Source of the DNA: Phlebotomus papatasi
Taxonomy: Eukaryota; Arthropoda; Insecta; Diptera; Psychodidae
Assembly: GCF_024763615.1 (NCBI RefSeq)
Contig: NC_077222.1
Location: forward strand, 75,888,001-75,952,000
Length of the DNA: 64,000 nucleotides
Direction: 5' to 3'
Of this stretch, positions 1 to 12,600 are shown in pieces (position 1 is the first letter of the stretch; every line of letters starts with the position of its first letter). The notes under the pieces are model-generated. The model saw nothing but the letters and a program-made list of their open reading frames with translations, did not search any database and was not told the DNA's origin. Position numbers and translations under genes: made by a program.

Positions 1-1591
1 TTTTTAAAATTTTTCTTTTTGCAAACTGGTTGCCTGTCATCCGTAGATCTTATATATGTATTTTATAAATTATTATAAGTCTTATTTCATATGAAAAATA
101 ATTGTTTGCCAAATGTTGATTATTTTTTTGCGTCAAAAGTTTGTTACGTCTATTGGAAAAGTACCTCAAAAAGATGAAATGCGTGCGACTAACATCTTTT
201 AATCCAGTTATATTTTAAAGTTATGTCATTTAATAAGAAAATAGTACATTCGCACTTTTTTAAAATTTTCAATGGTCAATATATGCATATAAATAAAATG
301 ATAAATAATAAGAAATAAAATGTTTTTTGTTAATTTAAAATTTAGGCCAAAATAGCAAGTTACATAAACTTAAAAGAAGAGAAATTGTTCAGAAATACTC
401 CGGGAATGAATCTGCGTCATAAATTTTCGGTATGGATGGAAAATCTCTACAGGATGCACATAAAATCGCCAAAATTCATTGTGATAAAATATAAGTACAT
501 GTGGAAAATGCTACTGGCCAGACCCAGGGTTTGACTCAGAAGGTTTATAACTGCATTGTAAGTATCTCTGATAGTGACCCCATGATATCTGTTCCAAAAA
601 TTCAGAGTCAGTTGGTTACCGAAGGCATACAGGTCGCTACTGTTACAAAAGTCAATATGAAATTCCAAAAGATCGTGAGAATGTTTGACTGGTCCTTAAA
701 ATTTCACGGGTAGGCAAGACTAATGTGGTTAAAATGTTGCAAATTAACTTTTTAACGTGTTTTAAGTAGAAATACAACTTTTTATTCATATTGGACTTGC
801 TTACCCATGAAATCCCGTAAGTCAGTCAACCATTCTCGACATTTTTTTCAATTTCATCTTGATTTTTGTGATAGTAGCGACCTGTATGCCTTCGGTAATC
901 AACTGACTCTGAATTTATGGAACAGATATCATGGGGTCACTATCAGAGATACTTATAATACAGTTATAAACCATCTGAATCAAACTCTGGGTCTGGCCAG
1001 TAGTGTTTTCCACATATACTTATATTTTATCAACATAAATTTTGACGATTTTATGTACATCCTGTAGGGATTTTCCATCCATACCGAAAATTTATGACGC
1101 AGATTCATTCCGGGAGTGTTTCTGAACAATTTCTCTTCTTTTAAGTTTATGTAACTTGCTATTTTGGCCTAAATTTTAAATTAACAAAAAAACATTTTAT
1201 TTCTTATTATTTATCATTTTGTTTATATGCATATATTGACCATTGAAAATTTTAAAAATGTGTGAATGTACTATTTTCTTATTAAATGACATAACTTTAA
1301 AATATAACTGCATTAAAAGAAGTTAGTTGCACGCATTTCATCTTTTTGAGGTACTTTTCCAATTGACGTAACAAACTTTTGACGCAAAAAAAATAATCAA
1401 CATTTGGTAAACAATTATTTTTCATATGAAATAAGATTTATAATAATTTATAAAATACATATATAAGATCTACGGATGACAGGCAACTAATTTGCAAAAG
1501 GAAAAATTTTAAAAAGTATTTTTTTCTATCTTTTTTTCCACCTGGTTTCCTGAAAATACAAGCCGTAACAAACTTTTGACACCCACTGTAC
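1..1591. mobile_element. Tc1-like foldback element (left tip outside window)
   Basis: Bases 1-725 are the diverged reverse complement of about 787-1516, separated by a loop of about 60 bp. At 1562-1591 lies a Tc1-type terminus, CACTG plus TA preceded by GTCAAAAGTTTGTTACGG in reverse complement. The same motif recurs inside both arms at 131-151 and 1366-1386. The 205-bp spacing implies that the left tip is about 75 bp before the window. Both arms carry the same relic of a Tc1 transposase N-terminal helix-turn-helix (501-710 on +, 806-1010 on -), so the element looks like two head-to-head 5' halves. Confidence 0.7.
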
Positions 1592-1616
1592 ATAAAGTGT
1601 ATCTTCCGTTTATAAT

Positions 1617-2120
1617 TAGGGGAGACTGGGGCAAAAAGTCACAAATCGAAAATTTTAAAATTCAATATCTTCCAAGATAAATAAGATAGCGGCTTAAAAT
1701 TTTTTCCATAGATAGCCTCATAGGTCTTCTTCAATGTCGTAAGTTTGTTAGAATTCGAACAAGGAATTTAGGAAATAAAAAATATCGAAAATCGTAGCCC
1801 TATTTTTTTAAATGCTTTCCGTGCAGAATATATCAATTATTAGCTACTTATTTTAAATTTGATGCACTGGTGAATATTTCCCAAATTATCTGGATATTCT
1901 TTAAATACGAATCCGCTATGTATTTTAGAATTTTACAAAGATTCTGTTCTCCAGAAATCCTTTTATTAAAAACGACCACTTGGGGTAAAAAGTAATAAAA
2001 GCTATGGAGCAAAAAGTAACAAAAACCGAAAGAATTTCTGATGGTCCACGATGAGGTGCTCGGGTATAGCTTCTAAAAAAAAAATATTCGTTTTGTGACT
2101 TTATGCCCCAGTCTCCTCTA
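1617..2120. mobile_element. TAGGGGA-type MITE, copy A
   Basis: It starts TAGGGGAGACTGGGGC with AAAAAGTCAC following, and ends with the reverse complement (about 25-bp TIRs, few mismatches). The interior matches the longer copy at 62654-63560, so this is an internally shortened sibling. No coding capacity. Confidence 0.75.
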
Positions 2121-3415
2121 TTGTATTTGTACACAGAAGCCAAACACATATTGTATAACTATTTTCGTATCATTTGATATCGGGTATAGATCGGTAAACA
2201 TAGAAAAAGAAAGTATTGCGGTCTTCAAAACTGAGTTTAACAAAACTGAACTTGATAATTCGATAACAATTCTTAGGCTATACTTGAAGAAATTTTAACT
2301 AAAACTAGTATAAGGGCAATTAACTCTTCAAACCGTTAAGAGTCTATGGCTCTGTTTTCAGTTCTGTAATTGGGTGCCCTTTAATAAGAAAGTTGAAGAT
2401 TTAGTGTGAAATCCACATAGGGTGGGAACGAGCTGACTGTATATCCAAGCTCGTGATTTTGACGCTATACATGTTCAAACATTCCGCGATGTATTTTCCA
2501 TATCGTTACCCCTTTTTCACATTGTTAAATATAAGTTCTTAAATTAAAACTTAATTATTTTTTTAGAACATATACAAAGAATCATTTTGCATCATACAGT
2601 ACAGCACAGAAAATTCCGTAGCAATTACCATACCACAAACTGCACAAAATGCAGAAGTTTTCAACAAGAAACATTGTTTTTTCAACCCATTCACTCATTA
2701 CCATTGCATCATCCTTTCATTCATAAATATTCCATACGGCATTTCCATGTGCAGACATAGAATACTTTGAGCTTGTTTATCTTTGTCATGAAGTCTTGTG
2801 TTGAAGTTGGTGAGTTTTGGGGACTGAAATTTAAAACTGTGCTAAATAAGTACTATTTATTTTTATTAGAAACTTTAAACCTACCAAAAGTTGTGATCCG
2901 TTAAGCAAAAGTCCAACTATTTTTAATAGAGTCAACCGCAGAAAAAAAAACAGTAATGCGTTTTGTACAATATGGATTATATTGCGAATTAAAAGTACTA
3001 CAGGTAGCTCTTCAGATAATTTAACCCCTATTCGCGATTTGGCAATTAGCCAGCCAAATAAAGCACTGATGATGTTTTAAAATTTTATGGGACTGTTTAT
3101 TTGGCCATTTGGGAAACCCATATATGTCACAGCTTAATAGATATTTAGGTATTCAAATGTGTGTTTGTGTATTTTTAATTGTTGTTATTTAGTGTTAATT
3201 ATACGACAAAGTTAATTGACATGGGTATATTAACCTAAAGAATTTATTTGTAAAAGTAAATTAATTATTATGTCATTTTACCACTCATTTATCTATTTTG
3301 CTTCCTGTTTTTATTTTTACCAAATATAGGGAAAAGATTATTCAATTTTTAATTGTTTTAGTATATTTGATAGTCTAAGTTATAAATTATATAAAATAAA
3401 TATTTTTATTTACAG
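2121..3415. other. Intron of the FAM20 gene, no recognisable feature
   Basis: AT-rich sequence up to the splice acceptor at 3415. No gene, repeat family or RNA could be recognised. Confidence 0.5.
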
Positions 3416-3640
3416 TAACTCTTCTGGCTCGAAAGAAGCTTCAACAACCAGCCACAATCGTGGTCGCACTGACACGAGTGGTCCTGGTCAGAAAATACCC
3501 ACCCAACCACCAGTTCATGATAAATTTTCCGACCTGCTCACCATTCTGATGGAACCCAAGCAAATTGGTACTGTGATAGTAAATTCGGAGTCAGACGAGT
3601 TCAATCCCTGTTTGGATGATCTCCTGGATATGACAATAAG
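3416..3640 (+). CDS. FAM20C-like exon a (first in window)
   Basis: It follows the acceptor tttatttacag and ends AATAAG before gtaatt. It begins with the last base of a split codon and encodes residues 1-74. The first half is rich in Ser, Thr, Gly and Pro, as in the variable stem of FAM20 proteins. The second half (PPVHDKFSDLLTILMEP) leads into the kinase domain. A second frame is open for about 40 codons but then stops. The phase requires at least one more upstream exon. Confidence 0.85.
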
Positions 3641-6600
3641 GTAATTTCCGGCCCTACAAATATCCACAGATTCACCAGAAAATTGCCGCAAATTTTACCC
3701 TCGGTGGTAAACGTGACTATTTTTACCAATTACGCCCATGGATACCATACTTATCATCCCCTCAAAATATTATTCCAAAGAAAAATTAGCTCGGAAGAGA
3801 GTGAGGAAATCCTACGGTTTTACGATACATTTTATGTCTCCAAATGAAATTTTAAATTTTAGGATGTTTTTTTGCTAGATACACATCTAAATCTAAATCT
3901 AAATGTATGAAAATTTTAAGTGATTTTCCAAAAGTTTTGACTTTTATACTTTAAAAGTCATTGTTATAATGATAGAGAATTCACGCTCCATCACTTTATT
4001 AAAAACATTTAATTTCAAATTCTCTGTCACAGTAAATAAATAATTAGAAAATAAATATTCCTTGTTAATTAATTATGTTAAATTAGCGAAAAGAGTGACA
4101 TTATAACCATTCAAAATATTTTTAAAGTTTAGTGTTTATGTCAATGAACCTTTAATTTTAGAAGCCAAAAAGTCACAATTTTCCCCTATCAGGTTCCAAT
4201 TTTGAATTCAGAAAATTTAGTCAAAAACATTTGTTTTATTCGGGTAGAATCAACTTTAGTATAATCAATATTTCGTAAATGCTGGTACAAATGTGTGTAC
4301 TATTTAATTAAGGCCTACATTTCTGAGTATATTTGCGCTCCTTTCAGTGTGAAGATGAAAATGCCAAAATGTCTAAAAGGAACATATAACATTTTCATAT
4401 CTTACTAATGCCTCAGTATCTTCCTATCCTTCTAACTCATTTAATACCTATTTAAGCAACGCCACTAAGGCAGTTTACACAGAAATTGTTCATTGGATGT
4501 TTACGAAATGTTGTACGAAATGAAGCCACTGCAACTGAAAGATGCAATCATGCTTCTTATCTTATCGCATTTTCCTTACTTTAAGTTGACTTTAAACTAA
4601 TCTCTTGCGCTAATCTTCACATTATACAGAAGAGACATTGACATGCTATCGTTTGCAAATGTTAAGACTGAAAATTGTCTCTGAGCATTTGGTGTGAATG
4701 AGACGAAATAACTATAATGTGTGAATTAATTGCGCATAAATGAAATTAATTTGGTTATCTAACACGAATTTTGTAGGATTTCCAGCTGAGAAACTTGCAA
4801 TATGAACAAATAATCAGAATGAACGAATTTATATATCCACTACTGGAGCTTTTCATATAAGTTTAGGAGGGTTGTCATTTTCTCAATGAGTATTTGGAAG
4901 AAGTGCAATGTTCTTCGTTGCACTGTTTGCAAATGCTTTGTCTCTACATTGCATTCTTTGATTAAGTGCCCCTATTTTCAACACTTGCTACACATCGGCG
5001 TGGCAGCCAAAAACTAGGGTAAGGGGATGAATGTACATTACATACAGACTTTGCATTGACCCACAATTGCCAGAGAGGTTAAATAAGAGATGGAGTAGAT
5101 TGTGAAATGTTTACAGTACCCAGCAATTTTGAATGGTATAGTGAGCACTCATATGCTGAAATGACAGAAATTTCTCACAAAATTTCGTTCTGTCTCATGG
5201 TAAATTGCATGTAGATTGAAGGTGATAAGAGATGAGCTAGATTGGTATTCAAAGTAACTCAATGGGAATTGTAAGAGTTAAGAGCAACCACATTTCATAC
5301 CTCATGGTACCTTTAGTGATCTTTTTTTTCTCACCAATCAAAGAAACTATTTTAAATCTCGAGAATTTGTCATGCTCATTCACATGAACTTGCTCAGTCT
5401 TCTAATAATTTAAGCTTAATTGAGTCGGAGAGACGCGAGGACGTCTTTATTGCAGAGTCGCGAGGTGTTATGCAGCATCAGACAATTGTGTGATTTTAAT
5501 TAATTTATTGAATAACTGTCTGTTGGATCTCTTATAAAATGTCCAACAGTATTTCAGTAGAAAATTTATGTTTAGGGTATACTCATATCTGAGACCATTA
5601 AATTAATTTCCTCACTGAGAGAAATCCGAAAAAGTTGAAATAACATTCCAGAAATGTTAATTTTACCCTGCAGTATTGATCCGAAATCGGTGTAAATATT
5701 ACCCTTTTTAGGTATATTGGGGGTTAAAGTTACTCTTTTATATGTTAATTTTACCTTTACAAAGGTGTAAAATTAACATTAAAAAATGTTGATATATTTT
5801 TACACCTAAAAAGTGTTAAACTTATGAGGGAAAAAAGTTAATCGCACCCTCTTTTTTCCCAGTGCTCGACTAATAACACAGGTATACAATGAAAAAAATT
5901 CTTAAGAAGTATTAGTTGATTATTATGCTATTGGGCATGCTGATTTAAAAAATGACTTTAATTTTTTTCAATCACATCGCAATTCTGAGAATTTAATTTT
6001 TTTGCATTTTAGCTGTTTTGTTTTACTTTATTAATTATATCTCCGGTTCTAGTGAACGGTATTTAAATTTTGGATATCCGTTGGAAAGCTGAAGAGTTGC
6101 CCTACAACTTTATATTAATATATGAAATTTGTAAAAGTACCCCTTGAGGGTGAAATAATGAGGTTTTCTTTAAAAATCTCCAAAAAATGCTTTGGAATGA
6201 GAATTTAAAAAATCATATATAACAAACTAAACCCGATATTTCGGTGCTCTCTTCGGAAGAACATAGAGGGTCCTTGGGGGTATATATTTGACCATAGAGA
6301 CGTCTCCTGTGAATTCTCTTAATGTCTCATTTATTGATCTTAGTAATTTTTGAAAATACAAAAATTCTATCTTACAGCAAATTGTTCTAGGGATTTTTGA
6401 GATTCGATTCTTTACCCACCGAAAAGAAGCCTCAAAGTTGTCCTTCTTTATCTCGGAATAATCCCAATACCCAATCTCGACTCACAAAAAACTTCGCGCC
6501 TAAATTTGTCGTTCATTCAGAAACTCTATTAAAAATTCAGAAGATAGAATGTTTAGATTTTGGAAATATTTTCGTACAGAGATGACTTTTCTGTAAAGTA

Positions 6601-9600
6601 ATAAAAAAAACATATTAGGTGAGATTCTTAACAATCTCACCTACTACTTATTTATATGACGCGAGGAGCTCTCTGTCTAGCCATATGCATAAAATTATAT
6701 GTGCTCAAAATTTATATTATTTCAAAAGGTATAGGGAAATATCATAAAAATGCACTTGAATGTAGTGTGAACGTGTGTTTCATAGGTGTCTCAAGTCTAG
6801 GTCTCTAAGGTTTTAATAAGTCTCTATGGTCTTAAGTCGAAAATTAGGTCCTAACGGCTGGATTTTGAAAATGTTTCAATGAACATTGCAGAAAAAATCT
6901 TATATGGCCTCTACAGAGATTATAAAGTATATGACCATATTGAAGGAAATTTCTTATGCTTTTGTAGGAGAAACTCTTCAATATGAACATAAACTTCTCT
7001 AGTAGTTAGAGGTCATTATGCTGTAATTTATGTGTATGATTAATAAAAAATCCCTAGAACAATTTGCTGTAAGATAGAATTTTTGTATTTTCAAAAATTA
7101 CTAAGATCAATAAATGAGACATTAAGAGAATTCACAGGAGACGTCTCTATGGTCAAATATATACCCCCAAGGACCCTCTATGTTCTTCCGAAGAGAGCAC
7201 CGAAATATCGGGTTTAGTTTGTTATATATGATTTTTTAAATTCTCATTCCAAAGCATTTTTTGGAGATTTTTAAAGAAAACCTCATTATTTCACCCTCAA
7301 GGGGTACTTTTACAGATTTCATATATTAATATAAAGTTGTAGGGCAACTCTTCAGCTTTCCAACGGATATCCAAAATTTAAATTCCGTTCACTAGAACCG
7401 GAGATATAATCAATAAAGTAAAACAAAACAGCTAAAATGCAAAAAAATTAAATTCTCAGAATTGCGATGTGATTGAAAAAAAATTAAAGTCATTTTCTAA
7501 AACAGCATACCCAATAGCAAAATAATCAACTAATACTTTTTAAGAATTTTTTAAAAAGATAAATTTTGTAGACCTGAATTAAAGCCAAAAAATAGCAATT
7601 ACCGATGGGGTTAGGGCATTAATTATGGCCTCATCAAAATTTTTGTCAAAAAAAATGATTTCGAAGAAACACGAAATAGTAATGACAATGAGCTATGTAT
7701 CCTACAACGACGAATATTCTTAAATTTGTGGTTCTTTAAAATTATTTTACGACAAAATATGAAGTTTTGTGCGAGGAGGCCATTAGTAGGGAAAGGCCTT
7801 AAGCTTAAGCAATGCCGCAACCTTATTTCATCCTTCGATTTGATCATAAACTTCTAGACAATTATACTTTCTATCGATAGGGGAAATGCTTCTAATTTTG
7901 TCCAGTTTCTTATTTTGGACACTTTGAGGATAACATTGGACAATAAAAATAAATTGATTAAAATGATGGATTTTTATTCCAATATTTGATGAATAATGAA
8001 TTCTATCTAAATATTTGTTCTTTTTGGAATATTTTAACACTAAATACGTTAAAATTTGAATATGATTTGAGTTGAAATTACTTTGTTGAAAATTCAGTGT
8101 GAGCAATTGCTTACGAGAAATATGACAGAACTTCGTGGCTTACTTCAGTCTTATTTAGTTTTGGTGAAGTACTAACAAAGTTTGTTCGCTGTTTTTGAGT
8201 GATATTATTGAATATTCATTGAATATTGTGTTGATTCACGTTACTGATGATTTGTACATTTGACCTGAAGTGAGATTTGCCTTGTGAATTATATTTTTCG
8301 TGTGAAAAATGGGAAATTTTTTAAGACATTCACCAGTGAGGTGATGATTCTTATTTTGGACAGGTGTTTTTCTCACGAAATTTCGTGAAGTTTTAGCTTT
8401 TGTGATGACTAGGTTGGACAAATGCCTGGAGAAATGAAGGAGCATCATCTCTACGAAAGAGATGCAGTGAGAAATGCCTTGAAAGGCTCCCGGAAAGGGC
8501 AGGGAATGAGCGAATCCGCACGTACTTGGAGTACCGAAGTCAACTCACTTTAATGAATGATATGGAAAGTTTCCGGGCTTCTTGTGACATTCTACGTTTC
8601 CCTTACATGAACAGGAAGAGGACTTGGTAAGATTGGTTCATAAAATGAAGAACAATGGGCATCCTGTTGAAGCGGATTATCTGTCCAAATTTACAGACAA
8701 GTTGTAAAAATTAATAACCAAGTTGTCCAAAATAAGAGTCAAATTCACCTCTACATATCAATTCATTTTTAAACGTATTAAAACTAATTTTAGTAAAAAT
8801 GAGATGATAAATAGCTTGCCAAGTTTCTAAATAATCCTTCTGAAAAGAGAGTAACAAGAAAAGTCAATTAGTATTGAAAATATGGCACTTCAAACTTAGG
8901 ATAATGATGCTTATATGCAGACTGTCCAAAATTATAAGCACTTCCCCTATATCCAGGCAATTCTTTTAGGACATTTCGATGATTACATCAGCAATATTTA
9001 TAATTTATAAAGAAACACACAGTTTAAACTAGCTACTGATTTAGGAAATGAGTAAGTTATAACAATTTCTGATCCAAGTGACGATTTTCCTAGACCATCT
9101 GGCTTTTTACCATATCTTTACCTAAAAATTAAAATAAAGTAAACACACTCTACATGGTTCGATTACTTACGAATTGATGAAAATTAAAAACCTTGTTTAA
9201 TTTTATTTAAACATTTTTCTTCTAAAGTAAAATCCAAAATCGTTTGAATTTCGAGTGTTATAATACTACAACCTGACCTTATCAGTTTTTTAATACAAAC
9301 TTATAATCCTTAAAAAAAAACAAATAATTCGTCGGCTCCAACACTGAGAAAAAAAGAGGGTGTGATTAACTTTTTTTCCTCACAACTTTAACACTTATTA
9401 GGTGTAAAAATATATCAACATTTTTCAATGTTAATTTTGCACCTTTTAAGGATAAAATTAACATGAAAAAGGGTAACTTTAACCCCTAATACACCTAAAA
9501 AGGTAATATTTACACCGATTTTGGATCAATACTGCAGGGTAAAATTAACATTTCCGGAATCTTATTTTAACTTTTTCGGATTTCTCTCAGTGAAGAAAGA

Positions 9601-12600
9601 CTATTTTAAGTCTACTTCTACAATAGTATAAAAGGATGGTATCATTGGATGCAGAAACCTTAGATCTACATCTCCACAAAATTTTATATTGATTAAGACA
9701 TCCCTGCAAAAGTTACAAGTAAAAAAACTGAAAATAAGCGTGCCCAATTATCGTGTTTTTTGTCCACGGTTTTACTCTTAAACGTAGCGTTATCCAGAGG
9801 ATATTCAGTACATAAAGTATGATAAAATAGTTTCATCAAAAGCTGAAAGTATATTAATTGCAGTAAAGTTTACATTTTAGACTTACAATAGTCTTCTATG
9901 GAGCCAATGAAATTATGAATGCTAGAGGGGAGGATGAAGCAGTGAAAGAAGAGACAGTATCTATTTTTGCATATTTTTCATATTCTTGCAAAAAGAATGA
10001 GATAAAACTTTTAAATTACTAAAAAAGTGCCTATGCCCTATGTTCACAAAAATTATTAATTTCACAAATCTTCTTGTTTGAGTTCTGCAATTGGATTTAT
10101 AAAATTACATCGCAATGATTTTTTTTGGATTCCCCATTTCTATCAAATTCTGTTCCATTGCAGTTATCAATCGAATTAACATAACTAAAATAATTTAATA
10201 ATAGTTTCATGATTATAATAAGATTATTTATATCATTGGAAGTTCTGACAATTTTGCTTCAAGTTCTAAAGATACGAGAAGCGCAGTTTCATGTAAGCTC
10301 ATGGGGAAGTTTTCTGTAGCCAATAATTATTTTAATTAAAAACAGCTTTAAATAGCTGACCATTTTAGTCAATTAAGTTCAAAATTTCAATTCGTGATTT
10401 CCTAAAAATACATTTAAAACCAAAGTTAAAAAATAAACAAAAATAGTTTTTTATGAATCAATTTTATGATAATAATAATTTTTCAAAATACTTTCTGCAA
10501 AATATTCTGTACTTTTCATAGTATTGTAAGAATTTAAAATATTAATTAAAAGACTGTTATACTGAAAATGGAAAAATGTCAAGCATTACAGTGATTTTTC
10601 AACGTTCAGAAATAGTATAACAGGTCGAACCCCTTGTACTTACAAATTAAACTATCAAAATTGAGCAATTAATAACGAATTACAACAAAATCTTAAGTTT
10701 TTAGACTTGTTAAAAATTGTTATAAAAATTTTGTAATGAAATCCTTTCTCGATTATATTCTTCCGTGTTTAAAACCTTAAAAAGTCGTAAAATAGTAATT
10801 TAAATTAATTATAGTATTTCAAGTTTAAAATATTTGTTTTTATTGATTTATTTCGATGTACCGGGCTTGTATTTTGAACATTGTTCGGTTTACAATTTTT
10901 ATTCGGTTTACAATGTATATGAGAAATATGTCCCTTCAGACACTTCAATCGTATACACCGGACGGGACTCGATCTTACAACTATCACAGCCGAGTCAGGG
11001 CTCAGGGGTAACACCGCTCAAGAGCCAAACGCTCTTACCAATTGTATTGAATTTACTATTAAGAGGTGAAACTGCCCTATCCTCCCCTACAAAAACGTAG
11101 GTCATCACATCACCATAGAAGAATTATCTTATAGCATGTAATAATTTTCTCACTCATCTGTCACATGAAATTTTCCAAAGGGCGTTTCAATTTTTGTGAT
11201 TTAACAACATCTTTGAAAGAGAACATAAAAATTTACTATTTAATGTTGCATATTCAAACCTTTGCACCAAAGTAAAACACCCTAAGTTTAGTTTAGAAAA
11301 TACCGGCAATTGGCTACATCACTCTGTGAAAACTTAATGGGTTGTTTTAAGTATTGTGTTGAATTATTCACAGTTTGTGGTGTTTAAATTCACATTTTGC
11401 CAAACTTTATATTTTCTTGTGCCAGTATACTAAATGCTGTGAATCTTCTCAACTTTCATTTGCTTAATGCAAATAAAATTGGGTTTTATTGCACGTGTCA
11501 TTTGACGAATGTTGAAACATCAAAGAGCATCTCGAAGATTCTTCTCTGTAAAACTTTGTGATTTGTTGGTATTTGAATGGTGAAAAGTACGTCATTTTGT
11601 TCCATGAATTCACATCAAAATGTGAAAGAAAATTGAAAAGTAATGTACCAGATAATGGTATAAAATGTTACAGAATATCAAACATGTATTCTATTGCCAG
11701 TTCTGTCAATATGATTATGAACATAGAAGGAAAATGTTATTCTTTTTGGATAAAGGTCCCTTTAAAAGTAACGTATACATAAAATAGATGTTTAGATGAT
11801 CAATAAGTGAAAATTTTCTCAGCCTTTGCCAATGAATTCGAGCGAAACGGGTATTGAATTAAAATTTCACTGAGGGAGGAAGCGAAAATAGAATTAGAAA
11901 TTGGTATAAATAACAGCTAAAATTCGTGATTTAGTGACAGAGAATTAAAGGCAGGTGATCGTCGTCTTTACGCTTGATCGACTAATTCGCGATGCTTCAC
12001 TTTCCAACAAAATTGAAATTTCCCAAACACTGGGACAAAATTTATTCATAGAGGAAGGAATTGTGAGATTTAGTATTTTGTATCATTTATTTTGTGGTTA
12101 CAAACTCAAGCTTGTAACAGTAATTTTCTCTATATAGACTTTTCTTTCTTCACAATTCAGTGCATTAAACTCCGTGACTCTCTTTCTCCCGGTGTTATTT
12201 GGTATGTTTGCAAATTTCCGTCTATTTTTTCCTCCACTTGTTCCCTCGGTGGCAACAATGAGAAAATCTCTCAATGAAATGCACAAATAATTTTCATTGA
12301 ATTACTAAACGAGGGGCTACCAATTTCTAAATTCAACCTATAACTCTACAAGTTTCGTAACTCCAATTCACTCTCACTCTCATCTTCGTCAATTTGTTTC
12401 CACTTCTGTTTTGACTCGTATTTTAATTAACCATGTAAATGAGATGGAAAGTTTTTCAAAAGACACACTCACGGGCAAGTGCTTAACCCCTAAACACAAC
12501 TTTTGCATGACGATGGGATCAAAACATGAGGAAAAAATTTGCCTCACGATGACAATAATACATAGTTTGGAGGTTAAAATGGTATAGCGGAAAATTGCGA

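Larger units (their letters stand above)
5888..7552. mobile_element. Foldback element with about 500-bp arms
   Basis: Bases 5890-6397 pair with 7044-7552 almost without gaps, including the segments TATTAGTTGATTATT, ATATCTCCGGTTCTAGTGAA and TTGTTCTAGGGATTTTT. The 650-bp loop holds a 28-bp palindrome (6616-6643) and a second MITE (6904-7016). No transposase is visible. The weak ORF at 6397-6585 lies wholly in the loop and resembles nothing known. Confidence 0.75.

Noticed and set aside
10955..11047. Functional tRNA gene on the minus strand
   Set aside because: A and B boxes are present but the acceptor and anticodon stems do not pair convincingly, and an A-rich tailed body follows, so a SINE fits better.
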